A stretch of DNA of 64,000 nt from Liopterus haemorrhoidalis (Eukaryota > Arthropoda > Insecta > Coleoptera > Dytiscidae). Numbering within the stretch: position 1 is the stretch's first letter; the number at the start of each line of letters is the position of its first letter. The DNA is taken from the NCBI GenBank assembly GCA_963971575.1, contig OZ020612.1:34017916-34081915 (forward strand), written 5' to 3'. Positions 11,023 through 20,565 of this stretch are shown here, in pieces. The notes under the pieces are model-generated. The model was not told the DNA's origin and searched no databases. It was given only the letters and a program-made list of their open reading frames with translations. The position numbers were made by a program, and so were the translations under genes.

Positions 11023-11519
11023 TTCGCAATTTTCAATCTTACTAAATAAGTATTAAGCCTTTCCTCTATTGTAAATTTAAAAAAATATATTTTCGACTTC
11101 TGCATTTCGATATCATTTATCTTCTGTTTAAAATTTCTTGTCAAATTGTTATATTTTCCATTTCAGACAAAAATTAAATCAATAACTTCAATGCCGCCAA
11201 GTCTGTCTCAAAAATTATGTAAGTAAGTGAAAACATGATTCAGTGCGTTTTATTGCTGTCAATCACGAAATCACAAAAATGTCAAAATTAAACTAGTAAT
11301 TTAACACGCGACGAAGTTACGGTGGGGTTAACCAAAAAGTAGTTAAGGGCAGGACTTCCAATTTATTATAAATATGATCTATTAAATTTAATTTTTATTC
11401 GAACGGAACACCAGTTGCTAAATAGACAAAATCTTAAAATTACCGGCGTACAGGAAAATAACAAAACCTTGAGGGAGTTTATACATTATTTATTATATGC
11501 ATACATATATATTTTTATC
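11023..11519. other. no gene recognised
   Basis: AT-rich; the minus-strand open frame at 10,944-11,144 mostly reads the LINE tail backwards. Nothing else stands out. Confidence 0.4.
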
Positions 11520-11805
11520 AGGTGTCTATGTTAAATCAAGTAAATCTGATTCAACAAATAATCAAAAACAGAAAACCAGCCACTAATTAATCTAACGTTC
11601 CACTCGGCCCTTTATCAGGCTCTGCCAAATTATAAGCTCCATATTGTGTTGCTAAAAAGATAAACAGAATCTTTGAAAACAGTCAACTCTGTCTAATCTT
11701 TGAAACAATCCAAATTAACAATAAATAGAGAATCGCAAGAATGAAGATATCTGAGTACTCCAAACTGGGTATCACACAGATACCCAAGATATCTGGAAAG
11801 ATCTG
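11520..11805 (+). pseudogene. LINE-associated remnant (RTE/BovB-like C-terminus)
   Basis: IFETIQINNK and then RIARMKISEYSKLGITQI can be read at 11,695-11,775, a decayed version of the RRIFGPIQ-type phrase. The upstream part (TATGTTAAATCAAGTAAATC, then a CACTCGGCCC block and ATCAGGCTCTGCCAAATTAT) is also found near 34,845-34,960 and partly at 23,755. These are therefore copies of one repeat family. Confidence 0.6.
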
Positions 11806-12198
11806 ACAGAAATCCTTAATGGTTGGTTAACACATAGTGAACATCAACGAGCGTACATGAAAGAATACTTTTGCAAATGTTCAATTGTTCCAGTTAAAGA
11901 GGAATGGAGAAGATGATTAATATACTGGATTTAATTACAATCATTTTTCTTTATAACATTTTACATTTTATTAACAAAAAAACTTTCGCATAAAGATTGA
12001 TGGTGCATACAATGATTATTAATATACCTAATACTTGTATGCACAATTATAACTACTAAAAAAAAAAACAAAATAAACAAACTAAACAATATTCAAATTT
12101 AAAATAATGTTTACAATATTCTAACGTAACACATTAGAAAAATTACTGTTTTTACAAGTAAATTCATTAAAATTTTAAACATTTCAATTGTCCTGTAT
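11806..12198. other. no gene recognised
   Basis: Very AT-rich with A-runs; no family-like frame. Confidence 0.45.
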
Positions 12199-12209
12199 AC
12201 CAATACTTG

Positions 12210-12593
12210 TTAGTTCCTCGGTTTTGTTAATAAAATAGTAACTTTATTAAAATTACTAATATAGTTGTAAATATCGAGTTGCTGACCTCTTTTGCGGCAT
12301 TCGCAAACGTCTTTTTCAATAATATGTAACAAATACTTTCTTATTGTCCTGTTTCCTGTCGGTCTGGTTTCAAATAAAGAGACCACGGTAGCATTGTTCG
12401 TCATATGTTACGCATTGTTAAAAGACCATTTACCGGATGTCCCTCTACGAACATTGTCACAAATGTTGCGGTTTTTACCAATTGTCAGTGATACATTTAT
12501 CTTGGATGTCTTAATGTTCGGAGAAATTGGAGATGTTATTTGTCTGCATTTTAGACAGACTTGAGCAAAATGTAGCGACCTGTGGACCACCAA
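12210..12593 (-). pseudogene. unrecognised open frame broken by one stop
   Basis: Two minus-strand frames, 12,593-12,408 and 12,404-12,210, are in the same register and separated by one TAA, giving about 125 residues. Visible are two Cys in QVCLKCRQ, a Lys/Arg-rich segment and another Cys pair in VCECRKRG. This could be a transposase-derived zinc-binding segment, but I recognise no family. An overlapping plus-strand frame (12,292-12,564) also exists, so coding is not established on either strand. Confidence 0.2.
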
Positions 12594-12879
12594 GTGATTT
12601 TAAAGAGACGATGTACTTTATTAAGTTTGACAAATAAAAAAATGTACATAAAACCATGTCTAAATACTAAAATTATGCAAAAAATAAAGTGCACACTATT
12701 TCGCAACATTCACAAAATTACAGATAGGTACTTAACGTGATGTACAAGATGTTTTTGGGAACTGTTTACTCATTTCTAACTTCTTTATTATAAGAGATAC
12801 GAAGGAGGTTAAATTAAGAAAGATCAAGTATTTTATTCTACAAATAAAAACATTAAATTGGAAAAACAATTGAACAACA

Positions 12880-13720
12880 AACACAAAATAATCGTTTATT
12901 TATTCCAAACCACTCTTTCGTATATATTTTTGTAATAAGTTAAGTAAATAATAAGTTAGATATTTCGTTTATAGATAGTTCTCCCCATAGCTCCCCAAAT
13001 ATATATTTTATTAAAAACTGCATTAAGCAGAGAGGAATAATTTATTTTCTCATATTCATTTTTGCTGTTGAGTAAATGATAAATGAGATTTCAATCTTAT
13101 AAGTAGCGCTCCCTTGCCTCCAAATAAACTTCTTATTAAAATTTGCATTGAAGAGTGAAAACAAAATATTTCCTCATATACATTTTTGATGTAAAGTAAA
13201 TAATAAGTAAGATATTTTAAGATTTTAGTTTAAGGGTGTCGCCAGTAACCCCCCCCCCCACAAATATTCATTTAATCGAAAAGTATATACCACAAAATAG
13301 ATCTGTTTTCTTATTATAAACAATTTTTGTTATATACATTTTTGTTGTTAAGTCAATAATAAGGGTGATATTTCAAAAGTTTAGTTCCAGGTTGCCCCCC
13401 CTTAACTCCCCAAATATTCATCTAAATAAAAATACGCGTACAAATAAAAAATTTATTTTCCATAAACTATTTTTGTCATATATAATTTTGCTGTCAAGTC
13501 AATAATAAGGGAGATATATAAGTACGTAGATTTTAGTTTTTAATTAACAACTCCCCAAATATTCATCTAATTGAAAAAATGTATTGAAAAAAAAAATATT
13601 TGTTTTATTACTATAAACAATTTTTGTTGCATGCATTTTTTGTTGAGGCAATAATAAGGAAGATATTTAAAGTATTTTAATAAACTGTTCTAACCCCACA
13701 ACACCCCCCTAGAATACAAA
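12880..13720. repeat. tandem array, ~125-150-bp units, about 6 copies
   Basis: Units can be anchored on AATAATAAG(T/G)(G/A)(A/T)G-like phrases near 12,948, 13,074, 13,199, 13,351, 13,501 and 13,648. Each is followed by a C-rich patch and CTCCCCAAATATTCATCTAA. Spacing is ~125 bp in the left units and ~150 bp in the right ones. A poly-C run sits at 13,250-13,260. Confidence 0.75.
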
Positions 13721-13789
13721 TTTTGAAATTCTTTATAGCCTATGTTCAAATCCTGGTTTTACTTTATCACTATGTCATATTTTGTAAAA

Positions 13790-13935
13790 ATATGTACAGT
13801 TGTTTTTGAATAACAGACAGACAAAAATTGTTTTTTGCGGATATTGTCTTATAATCATCTAAAACGCGTAGAAATCAAATATGAGGCCGAAAAAATGAGA
13901 AACATAGGTAGCCTCCAATTTTATTAATATAGATA
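13790..13935. repeat. conserved module downstream of tandem array
   Basis: AACAGACAGACAAAAATTG, then GCGGATATTGTCTTATAATC and GGTAGCCTCCAATTTTATTA. The same block follows the other tandem array at 27,930-28,205, where a hAT MITE has split it. Confidence 0.7.
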
Positions 13936-14379
13936 TGGCACAGAAAATGTATTTTTTTTTAGTTATTAAGACTTGACTTTTAACATTTAATTCACTAATA
14001 AAACAGGTGGCTATGGAACATGGAGATTATACTTTTGTTTTACTTGGGATATACTTGTTAAATAAACTTTCAATAACTTCCCGAGTATTGCGGTCTAGAA
14101 ACGGAGAACTTATCGTCTCTGCCTCTTATACGCATATCTAGGCGTTAGGAATCTACTATTTATTTATTTTTATTTCATAGCTCTAATAATAAAGAAGTTA
14201 GCAATATTTAAATAGTTCCCAAAAACACGCTGTACATACAGGGGGTCCATGTTTTTCATACGGAGCGTATTTTGTCTTAAACACGGTAAACCTTTATTTT
14301 TTTTGAAATATTGATATATGAAAAAGGGACTTTTGTAAGGATGAAATGAATCAAATTAAATATTTATATTTAATACAGG
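13936..14379. other. no gene recognised
   Basis: AT-rich spacer with no recognisable frame or terminal repeat. Confidence 0.4.
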
Positions 14380-14700
14380 GCAGGAGCAAAAGCTTGGAAC
14401 ATTAATACGGTAATACAATCAGCTGTCGCGACAGTTTAATCAGCAAAGCCCAATCCAAACTTAACGATGACAAGCTTATGGAAGTTGAAGAACAGTTCCA
14501 AAACAGAAAAGTGTCAGAATCTAAAAATGTTACTGTCAAAGAATTTTCAGTAAAAGATGTGGATAAAAACTTTATATCATGTTGAAAAACCTTGCGATGT
14601 CTGTGAAGACTCCAATATTGAACGAAGCAAATGCGAAGTTAAATGTTTTAGAGAAATGTATGAAGAAAAAAATAAAAAAAGAACTAGTTTAAACAACAAT
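14380..14700 (+). pseudogene. pogo/Tigger-like transposase C-terminal remnant
   Basis: Three pieces in shifted frames: AWNINTVIQSAVATV near 14,393 (family: AW..V...TI.NCW.KAGF), TVKEFSVKDVDKNF near 14,532, and CEDSNIERSKC then EVKCFREMYEEKNKKR near 14,601-14,680 (family tail: ED.N.ERS..VKR.L...M..YK..YEEKKKK). This is the region after the DDE catalytic domain of pogo/Tigger transposases. A stop and frameshifts make it a relic. TIRs were not found. Confidence 0.65.
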
Positions 14701-16106
14701 ATTTAAATATTTTTTTAGAAAAAAAAAACATTTTACTACCCTAGTTAGTATATTAACAATAAAAAGTTAACATTTGAAATATTGTTCGTTTGATTATATA
14801 TTAAAACCGTGTTGTCAATTGTGAGCTTCAGTTTTATTTAATGCTATTGAATTTTATAACTATATAGGTAATCTAATTATTTTATAGTCTAAATATCTTA
14901 TAGTTTATATATCGTCTTGTGTCTTTGAAAGCAATTGGATTTAATCATTTATGTTAGACATCATATGTTAAGAAACTGAATAAATATCCAAAAAATGCCA
15001 CTTGTGTATGCTTACAACAACCATTGTTGTACCAATTATAATATAATGATTAAGAGTAAATAATGTTATTTCTAACAACATGTGATATTTTTGGAACGAT
15101 TACTCGCACTGAGTTATTCCTTGTTTTTTCAGTTTAAGAACATAATTTTTGGAATTGAAAGCGAATCCAATTTTATGAGAAATATTTTTCAGTATCTAGG
15201 TCAATACAACTGTGACTATTGTAGTTATTTAAAAGTATTTGTTACCATCTTATTCTTTGAAAAGAACCTAAGAAAAAACGAAGGAAGTGTAATATGATAC
15301 GGACTATTGTCTGAGAAAAAGATAATCTCTATCGTAGGAACTTCTAGGTGTAAATGTATCCATAAGAATAAACTCTACAATTTGATCGGTATCAAATTCA
15401 ATAATATTTATTTAATTTACTCTCTACAACATCCAAGTAAACAAAAAATAACCATCATTATATTCATCTACAGTTATTTTATCCTCCATGATTTCAAAAT
15501 CTAAACGACTTATCTAAAAAGTTTTTCCAGTTTTCTCTAGAATCATTTTATCCCTTTACGATATGAATCAGACCTGAGGCACCCGACATTGGATTGAGAG
15601 AGGACACTTAGTGCAATGAAGGAGGAAAATTGCGTTGACGCCAGAAGCAGAAACATCGACTCTATGTTTACCAGACCAACAGTACCATCATCAGGAGTTA
15701 TGGAAATTACCAAACAACTATAATGTGGATAAACGCTCAGCACGATCGTTTAAACGTATTAAAATGAAAGGGCGACCATGTTTATGTAAGAATTCCTTCC
15801 AGCAATATGAAAACTAACCCAATACAAAACTTGCACTCCCCATTTAAAAATACATTTTTATAATTAAATAATTACATTACAGACTGAAAAACATAATTAA
15901 CTTCCATTTGTATCATTATTTGCAACTTTTTAAATTACTGCAAGTTTTTCCACTTTTTACCTTATTATTTATATTCAGTAATCAATGTTCATAAAATTGA
16001 TTAGTACAATTTAAATATCATTTTATCGTGAAAATGATAAACTGTATTCAACACAGTGATAACTCGTAGAGTGCAAGTAATTCATTCCAAAATTATTACC
16101 CACCGT
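14701..16106. other. no gene recognised
   Basis: AT-rich. Open frames at 15,082-15,297 and 15,307-15,504 (plus) and 15,543-15,817 (both strands) lack domains. The first has an N-terminal hydrophobic stretch but no family resemblance. Slightly higher GC at 15,560-15,780. Confidence 0.4.
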
Positions 16107-17161
16107 CAGTGGCGCAGCCAAGGGGGGGCCGACGGGCCTGGGCTCCTCCCAGGACCAGCAGGTTACACGGCGCTGCTCGGGGAGTTGAAGATAAAATTTG
16201 TTAAACACAACCAGTGGCGTAGACAAGGGGGGGGGGGCGACGGGTCTGGGCTCCAACCAGGGCTAGTAGATTACACGGCGCTGCTCGGAGAGTTGAAGAT
16301 AAAATTTGTTAACAACAACAGTAGATAAATTTTAAATTACTTCATTGTAAACAATATTGGCATTTTTTATTATTATTTTTTTTTTCGTATAAATAAACAT
16401 TTTTTTAAGATTGCCTACTCTTGATAGGGGCCGTTATTGTTCAAGTGAAAATACATCACTTTCCAAATATGCTCCAACGAATTATATGAAGGAGAGTGTT
16501 GATTCTTTTTCCCCCTGACACATCGACTAAAACATTCGCCCAGTCAAATGATAAAACTGTTTTAAACAACTATTTACTCGATTCAGATAAGATAAAGTGG
16601 AAATCTGACTTCGGTATAACCTTCACACGAGTCTGTTCGTTCGGTACAAATTGTGGCCAAGCGGCTGATTTAGAGAACTGAACATAAGTAAGAAAAAAAT
16701 TGCATATTGACAAAAATATATCCCGCGAAAAATGTAAATAAATATGTATTTATCGAAGAAAAAATCAAGTGAAAGTTTTTGATACATGGATTAACAATTA
16801 CATTTTTTATCAACAAATAATGGAATTATTATTTGATATAAACATCAATATCCAACAGCAGGGGTGTCGAACTGATTAGGGTCGCAGTCTATTTTACATA
16901 CAAAATGGTAAGCAGTGACGGAACTTAAATAAACCGAAGTCGTAAATATCCCGAAGGGTTTCTTGAAATTTTTTTTTAAACAGAAAAGGGGAAGAGAGTA
17001 TATTTTACATTTTTAAATATATTTTTCCCCTAAATAAGCTCAAGTGATTTTGATTACCGCTTCAGGGACCACAAAAAATAAGGTTAAAGACCGTATGCGG
17101 CCCGCGTGCCCTCGAAATTTGATTCGGCCCTCCCCAAGACAAAATCCTGGCTGCGCCACTG
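16107..17161. mobile_element. non-autonomous hAT element with exact 8-bp TSD
   Basis: CAGTGGCGCAGCCA at 16,107 is inverted as TGGCTGCGCCACTG ending at 17,161. Both ends are flanked by CCCACCGT (16,099-16,106 and 17,162-17,169), an 8-bp duplication as expected for hAT transposons. Internally, a ~105-bp block is duplicated in tandem (16,107 and 16,212), each copy with a G-run and GGCGCTGCTCGG. The stretch ~16,580-17,040 is a dispersed repeat also present at 63,490-63,900 in opposite orientation. No transposase is encoded; mobilisation would need a related source in trans. Confidence 0.85.
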
Positions 17162-17584
17162 CCCACCGTTAAAATTTGCACTATTTGAAGTGTGAAATTA
17201 ATGGATTTTGTTATAATTTGGAGAAATAAAGTTTATTGGAAGCATGAAAAACTTTCTTGCTTTGCTTTTTTTTATTGCTTCTTTTATTGCTTTCAATAAA
17301 ATTGCTCCATTTGACAATATGATTCTAAGGTTTAATCAGTCTAACAGAATATAATTGTAAACTATTTTATTGTTAACATATTAACATGCATAATATCTTT
17401 GAAATTATTTTTCAATGGTCCAATATTAATGCAGACACCGTTATTTTGGACGTCTGTCATTGATGATAGTACTAGGCTAGAATAGTACAATATAATGAGT
17501 ATTAGTATCAAAAAGATATAATACTTCATGAGTAGGTATGTAAAATATATTCGGACGTTTCGGAAACTGTTCAACAATCTGTTT
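17162..17584. other. no gene recognised
   Basis: AT-rich flank. A minus-strand open frame (17,362-17,679) with a hydrophobic middle crosses the hairpin at 17.6 kb and shows no homology I recognise. Confidence 0.4.
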
Positions 17585-17636
17585 CCGTCTTCAGCGATCA
17601 CGAGAAGTGATGACTTCTCGTGATCGCTGAAGACGG
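17585..17636. repeat. perfect 24-bp hairpin, 4-nt loop
   Basis: Arms 17,585-17,608 and 17,613-17,636 are exact reverse complements (arm begins CCGTCTTCAGCGATCACG), separated only by GATG. Confidence 0.95.
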
Positions 17637-18243
17637 ACCCACTATTACAATTCGTTAGTAAGCACGTATTTAGTGGCAAAGGGGCGTTCCTTTACCAGGC
17701 AGCGCGAAGAGCAGCTACGAGATTTAACCTGGCAGACTTGAGTCTCATCAGGGCACACGCTAGAATACAACTCTTTCGGGAGGAGTACAACAGAGTTACC
17801 AGTTCGGTGAAACGAGGGGAGACAGACATGTTGACAAAAGAACACAGGAGTTTGGAATTACTCCTTCTCCACCTCAAGGTTACTGACAGCCACTAAGCCG
17901 GAATTAAGATGTTTTCATGTTTTTGGTCTCGATATCCTCATGGATATCGAGACCAAACAGATATTTGTGATCGAATTCTCAAGTCCAGCTGACAAAATTA
18001 TCTCTCTTAAGAAAGAGGAAAAGAGGTCCAAATATATGGATTTCTTGTCCGAGCTTATAAAGCTGTCCAGGGTATAAAGTTAAGCTTGTAGTCCTGATTG
18101 TGTTTTGGGTGGTATGAAAGCCTCCGATCGAAGGGAAATCGAGTCCATTCCCGCCTGTAGATCTTCTACCACCTCTTTGCTCTGCAGGATGCAGAAAGCA
18201 GTGCTGGTCGGGTTACTCTGCATTGTGCGGGCACTGGATCTAA
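17637..18243 (+). pseudogene. LINE-derived segment with ORF2-type C-terminal domain
   Basis: Two readable pieces. First, from ~17,641 to the TAA at ~17,896: a stop-free ~85-codon frame beginning LLQFVSKHVFSGKGAF and rich in helices and basic residues (AARRAATRFNLADLSLIRAH), which I cannot assign. Second, from the ATG at 17,940: MDIETKQIFVIEFSSPADK, then KKEEKRSKYMDFLSELIKL, two stops, and after a gap LLCRMQKAVLVGLLCIVRAL ending by 18,243. The second matches the conserved C-terminal domain after the reverse transcriptase in several LINE groups (family form: DVAxPxDxN...KxxKYxxL...LQKAxLLGTAxIVR). The pieces are joined by a perfect hairpin at 17,922-17,957. Confidence 0.6.
17922..17957. repeat. 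perfect 16-bp hairpin, 4-nt loop
   Basis: TTTGGTCTCGATATCC (17,922-17,937) and its exact complement (17,942-17,957) are separated by TCAT. The right arm lies at the start of the LINE C-terminal frame. Confidence 0.95.
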
Positions 18244-18330
18244 CGTAATATTTATTTATTTATTTATTTAACAATAATGGACACTACAGACATATCTTTT
18301 GGTGCCCATAGATATAAATACATACATTGT

Positions 18331-18476
18331 ACATTATACATTATACATTATACATTATACATTATACATTATACATTATACATTATACATTATACATTAT
18401 ACATTATACATTATACATTATACATTATACATTATACATTATACATTATACATTATACATTATACATTATTCATTA
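18331..18476. repeat. 9-bp satellite (ACATTATAC)n, ~16 units
   Basis: Near-perfect tandem repeat of ACATTATAC. Because 9 is divisible by 3, all three plus-strand frames stay open (IIHYTLY repeats). The three overlapping open frames here are therefore artefacts. Confidence 0.97.
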
Positions 18477-18574
18477 TCGTATCTGCGTATCCGCGTCTGC
18501 ATATCGCCAGGGTTTGGGATACAGCCGTGTTTATTTAGTCTTTTTATCACCATGGTCTTAGGTAAATAAAATAT

Positions 18575-18761
18575 GTATTTAAAAATAGAGATGAGGACTT
18601 TTTTTTAGTTCATTGCTTGTGTTTCAGAAGCGAGGACATTTCTTTTTTAGTTAATTTGTATTTGAGGACCTTTTTTTTTAGATCATCACTTTTTTAGAAA
18701 TGAGAATAATTTAATTAATTTTGTCTTCCGCCCCCCCCCCACAATTCCTGGGTGCGCCACT
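18575..18761. mobile_element. truncated hAT MITE, right end only, with internal minisatellite
   Basis: The right terminus GGGTGCGCCACTG ends at 18,761 and resembles other CAGTGGCG hAT ends in the window. Before it lie three copies of GAGGAC(C)TTTTTTTTAG(T/A)TCAT, the inverse of the ~45-bp unit at 44.9 and 57.5 kb. A left terminus and TSD were not found; the left side borders the 9-bp satellite region. Confidence 0.6.
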
Positions 18762-18893
18762 GCCATCAAGTATTTTTTAAGATGGTACCAAGCGCGGTAT
18801 GCGTGCCACCGGTTGAGAGCCGTTGGTGTAGACCTTCGTCATAATTCCGCGATCGTCTAGTTGGAAAATAAAAAATAATTATATGCTTTCCAC

Positions 18894-19068
18894 CAGTAGC
18901 GGACTGGAAAAATTTTCTGGCCCTGGAAAACTGGAATAAATCGGCCCCATAGGGACAAGAACCGGCCTCCTTGGATCAAGAATCGGCTCCATTGATCCAA
19001 AAATTGATCTTATTGAGACCAGCCCACCGGGAAATAGCCCAGTGTCCCGGCGGGCCAGTCCGCCACTG
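18894..19068. mobile_element. hAT MITE with exact 8-bp TSD
   Basis: CAGTAGCGGACTGG at 18,894 and CCAGTCCGCCACTG ending at 19,068 are inverted termini with one mismatch. Both sides carry CTTTCCAC (18,886-18,893; 19,069-19,076). 175 bp and non-coding; the minus-strand frame over it is chance. Confidence 0.93.
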
Positions 19069-19467
19069 CTTTCCACTATGAAGAAGAACGTTACATATAC
19101 TCATTCCGATTACCATCGAGGGAGTTTGGTGACATTATCACTCGATAGATAATATTATGGTTCGCCACGTTTCTTTATAATGACCCACGTATGTTGCATC
19201 GTCAGTTCCGTCTTTTCCATAAGGGCACATGGGGTACGAGCCCAGGGCCCCCGGCTTGATGGGGGCCTCAAAAGGCTGAGGTCGTCGTTTACACGGAAAA
19301 AAAGGGGAGCTCAGTTTTTAGTGCAATTTTATTACATTTATTAAAAAACCTTGCAAATGAATCGGCGGACTTGAGTATTTCAGCCTTACTCTAATAAAAG
19401 CAGATAAATTAGAAGAAAATTTCCCGAATGTGCTTTCTGGTCCTTTGCTTAATGGTCACCAATTGTA

Positions 19468-20185
19468 CGTGGGTTGCCTTTTATATTTCGGGATTTGATA
19501 TCAAATACAATTATTTATCAACAGGCTTTTTTATTGTTTTTCAAAATATTCTCCATGAAGATCAATACACTTTTGCATGCGTTTGAACCAATTTTCGAAG
19601 CACTTTTTCCACTCCGATTGAGGCTTTTTCCACTGCAATTGTCAAATTTTGTGGAATCCAACACGAACAAATCTTTTTTGACGGCCAAATGTTCATGCAA
19701 TAGTGAATGTATGCTGGTCCCACTAATGCCCAAGGATACCTCAATCTCACAATAAGTCACATGACGATCTTGCAGTATCAGTTCACGCACAGCATCAATG
19801 TTTTCCGGAACAACAACCGATTTTGGACGACCTTGATGAAATTTGTCCTTAAGTGAACTACGGCCACGATTAAAGTCGGCAAATCATCGACAAACAGTAG
19901 TCCTTGATGGTGCTTCATCGCCAAAAGTTGAATTAAGTTCATTGATGCACTGTTGTTGTTGGGAAAGTTGTAAAAAATAATCGGTCGAAAATGTTGACGA
20001 TTTAATTCCATTTTTAGCCAAAATGAATTTTTTCAAGTTACTGTAATCAACACAAATAGCGCTCATACGTCAAAATGTTCTGAGTACGTAAACCGTCAAA
20101 AATGTCCAACTTTACGATAGAAGCGTCAGTTGCCAGATGGTAGCACTAGTTTAGCTCAATCCTGAAATATAAGAGGCAACCCTCG
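19468..20185 (-). mobile_element. internally deleted mariner element with TIRs
   Basis: GGGTTGCCTTTTATATTTC (from 19,471) and the inverse of the right end (GGGTTGCCTCTTATATTTC) form near-identical TIRs. The left flank is TA (19,466-19,467) and the right flank CA, a one-base decay of the TA target duplication. It lies wholly within the hAT element 19,203-20,557, so it inserted later than that element. Length 718 bp against ~1.3 kb for intact mariners. Confidence 0.9.
19531..20066 (-). pseudogene. mariner transposase, N-terminal half fused to last residues
   Basis: On the minus strand the frame begins MSAICVDYSNLKKFILAK at 20,066 and continues with the helix-turn-helix region: QQQCINELNSTFGDEAPS, GRPKSVVVPENIDAVREL, YCEIEVSLGISGTSIHS, LLHEHLAVKK. 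After a junction near 19,660 the frame changes, and only the original C-terminus remains: WKKCFENWFKRMQKCIDL then HGEYFEKQ and a TAA at 19,531-19,533. All three catalytic acidic residues are lost, so it cannot be an active transposase, although its DNA-binding domain is largely readable with at least one frameshift. Start chosen as the first Met next to the right TIR. Confidence 0.85.
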
Positions 20186-20565
20186 CAGTGGAGATCGCTC
20201 ATTTTTACTGCTATAAAGAATAAAAAATGAATTACGAACGACTATGTTACAAGAACGACTTACTAATTTGTCAATCATGTGCATAGCAAATGATATCTTT
20301 CAAAAATTAGACTTTGAGGACACAAGTTTTGGCACAACATAAAACCCGGAAGAAACCATCATCATTAACGTAACTCATTTCAAAATAGTAATCAGTTCAC
20401 TTATATTTGATTTGTATAAAGTTAACCATTATAACCAATAAAGTCACTAAATAAAAGTACATACTGACGTTTTCATTCACATTTTTTTTTTTGATTTTCT
20501 AAAAGGGCCTCAAACTCTCTGTGCCCAAGGGCCCCTGCATGGCCTAAGACGGCCCTGTGCATCGT

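Larger units (their letters stand above)
19203..20557. mobile_element. hAT element with exact 8-bp TSD, host to a mariner insertion
   Basis: The left end CAGTTCCGTCTTTTCCAT (19,203) and the inverse of the right end (CAGGGCCGTCTTAGGCCAT, ending at 20,557) match over ~20 bp with mismatches. TGCATCGT flanks both (19,195-19,202; 20,558-20,565). Subterminal AGGGCCCC blocks lie at both ends. The mariner at 19,468-20,185 was inserted inside. No hAT transposase sequence is visible, so it is a non-autonomous element. Confidence 0.85.

Noticed and set aside
18277..18569. Three overlapping plus-strand open frames of 79-94 codons
   Set aside because: They exist only because the 9-bp satellite keeps all three frames open; the proteins are IIHYTLY repeats.
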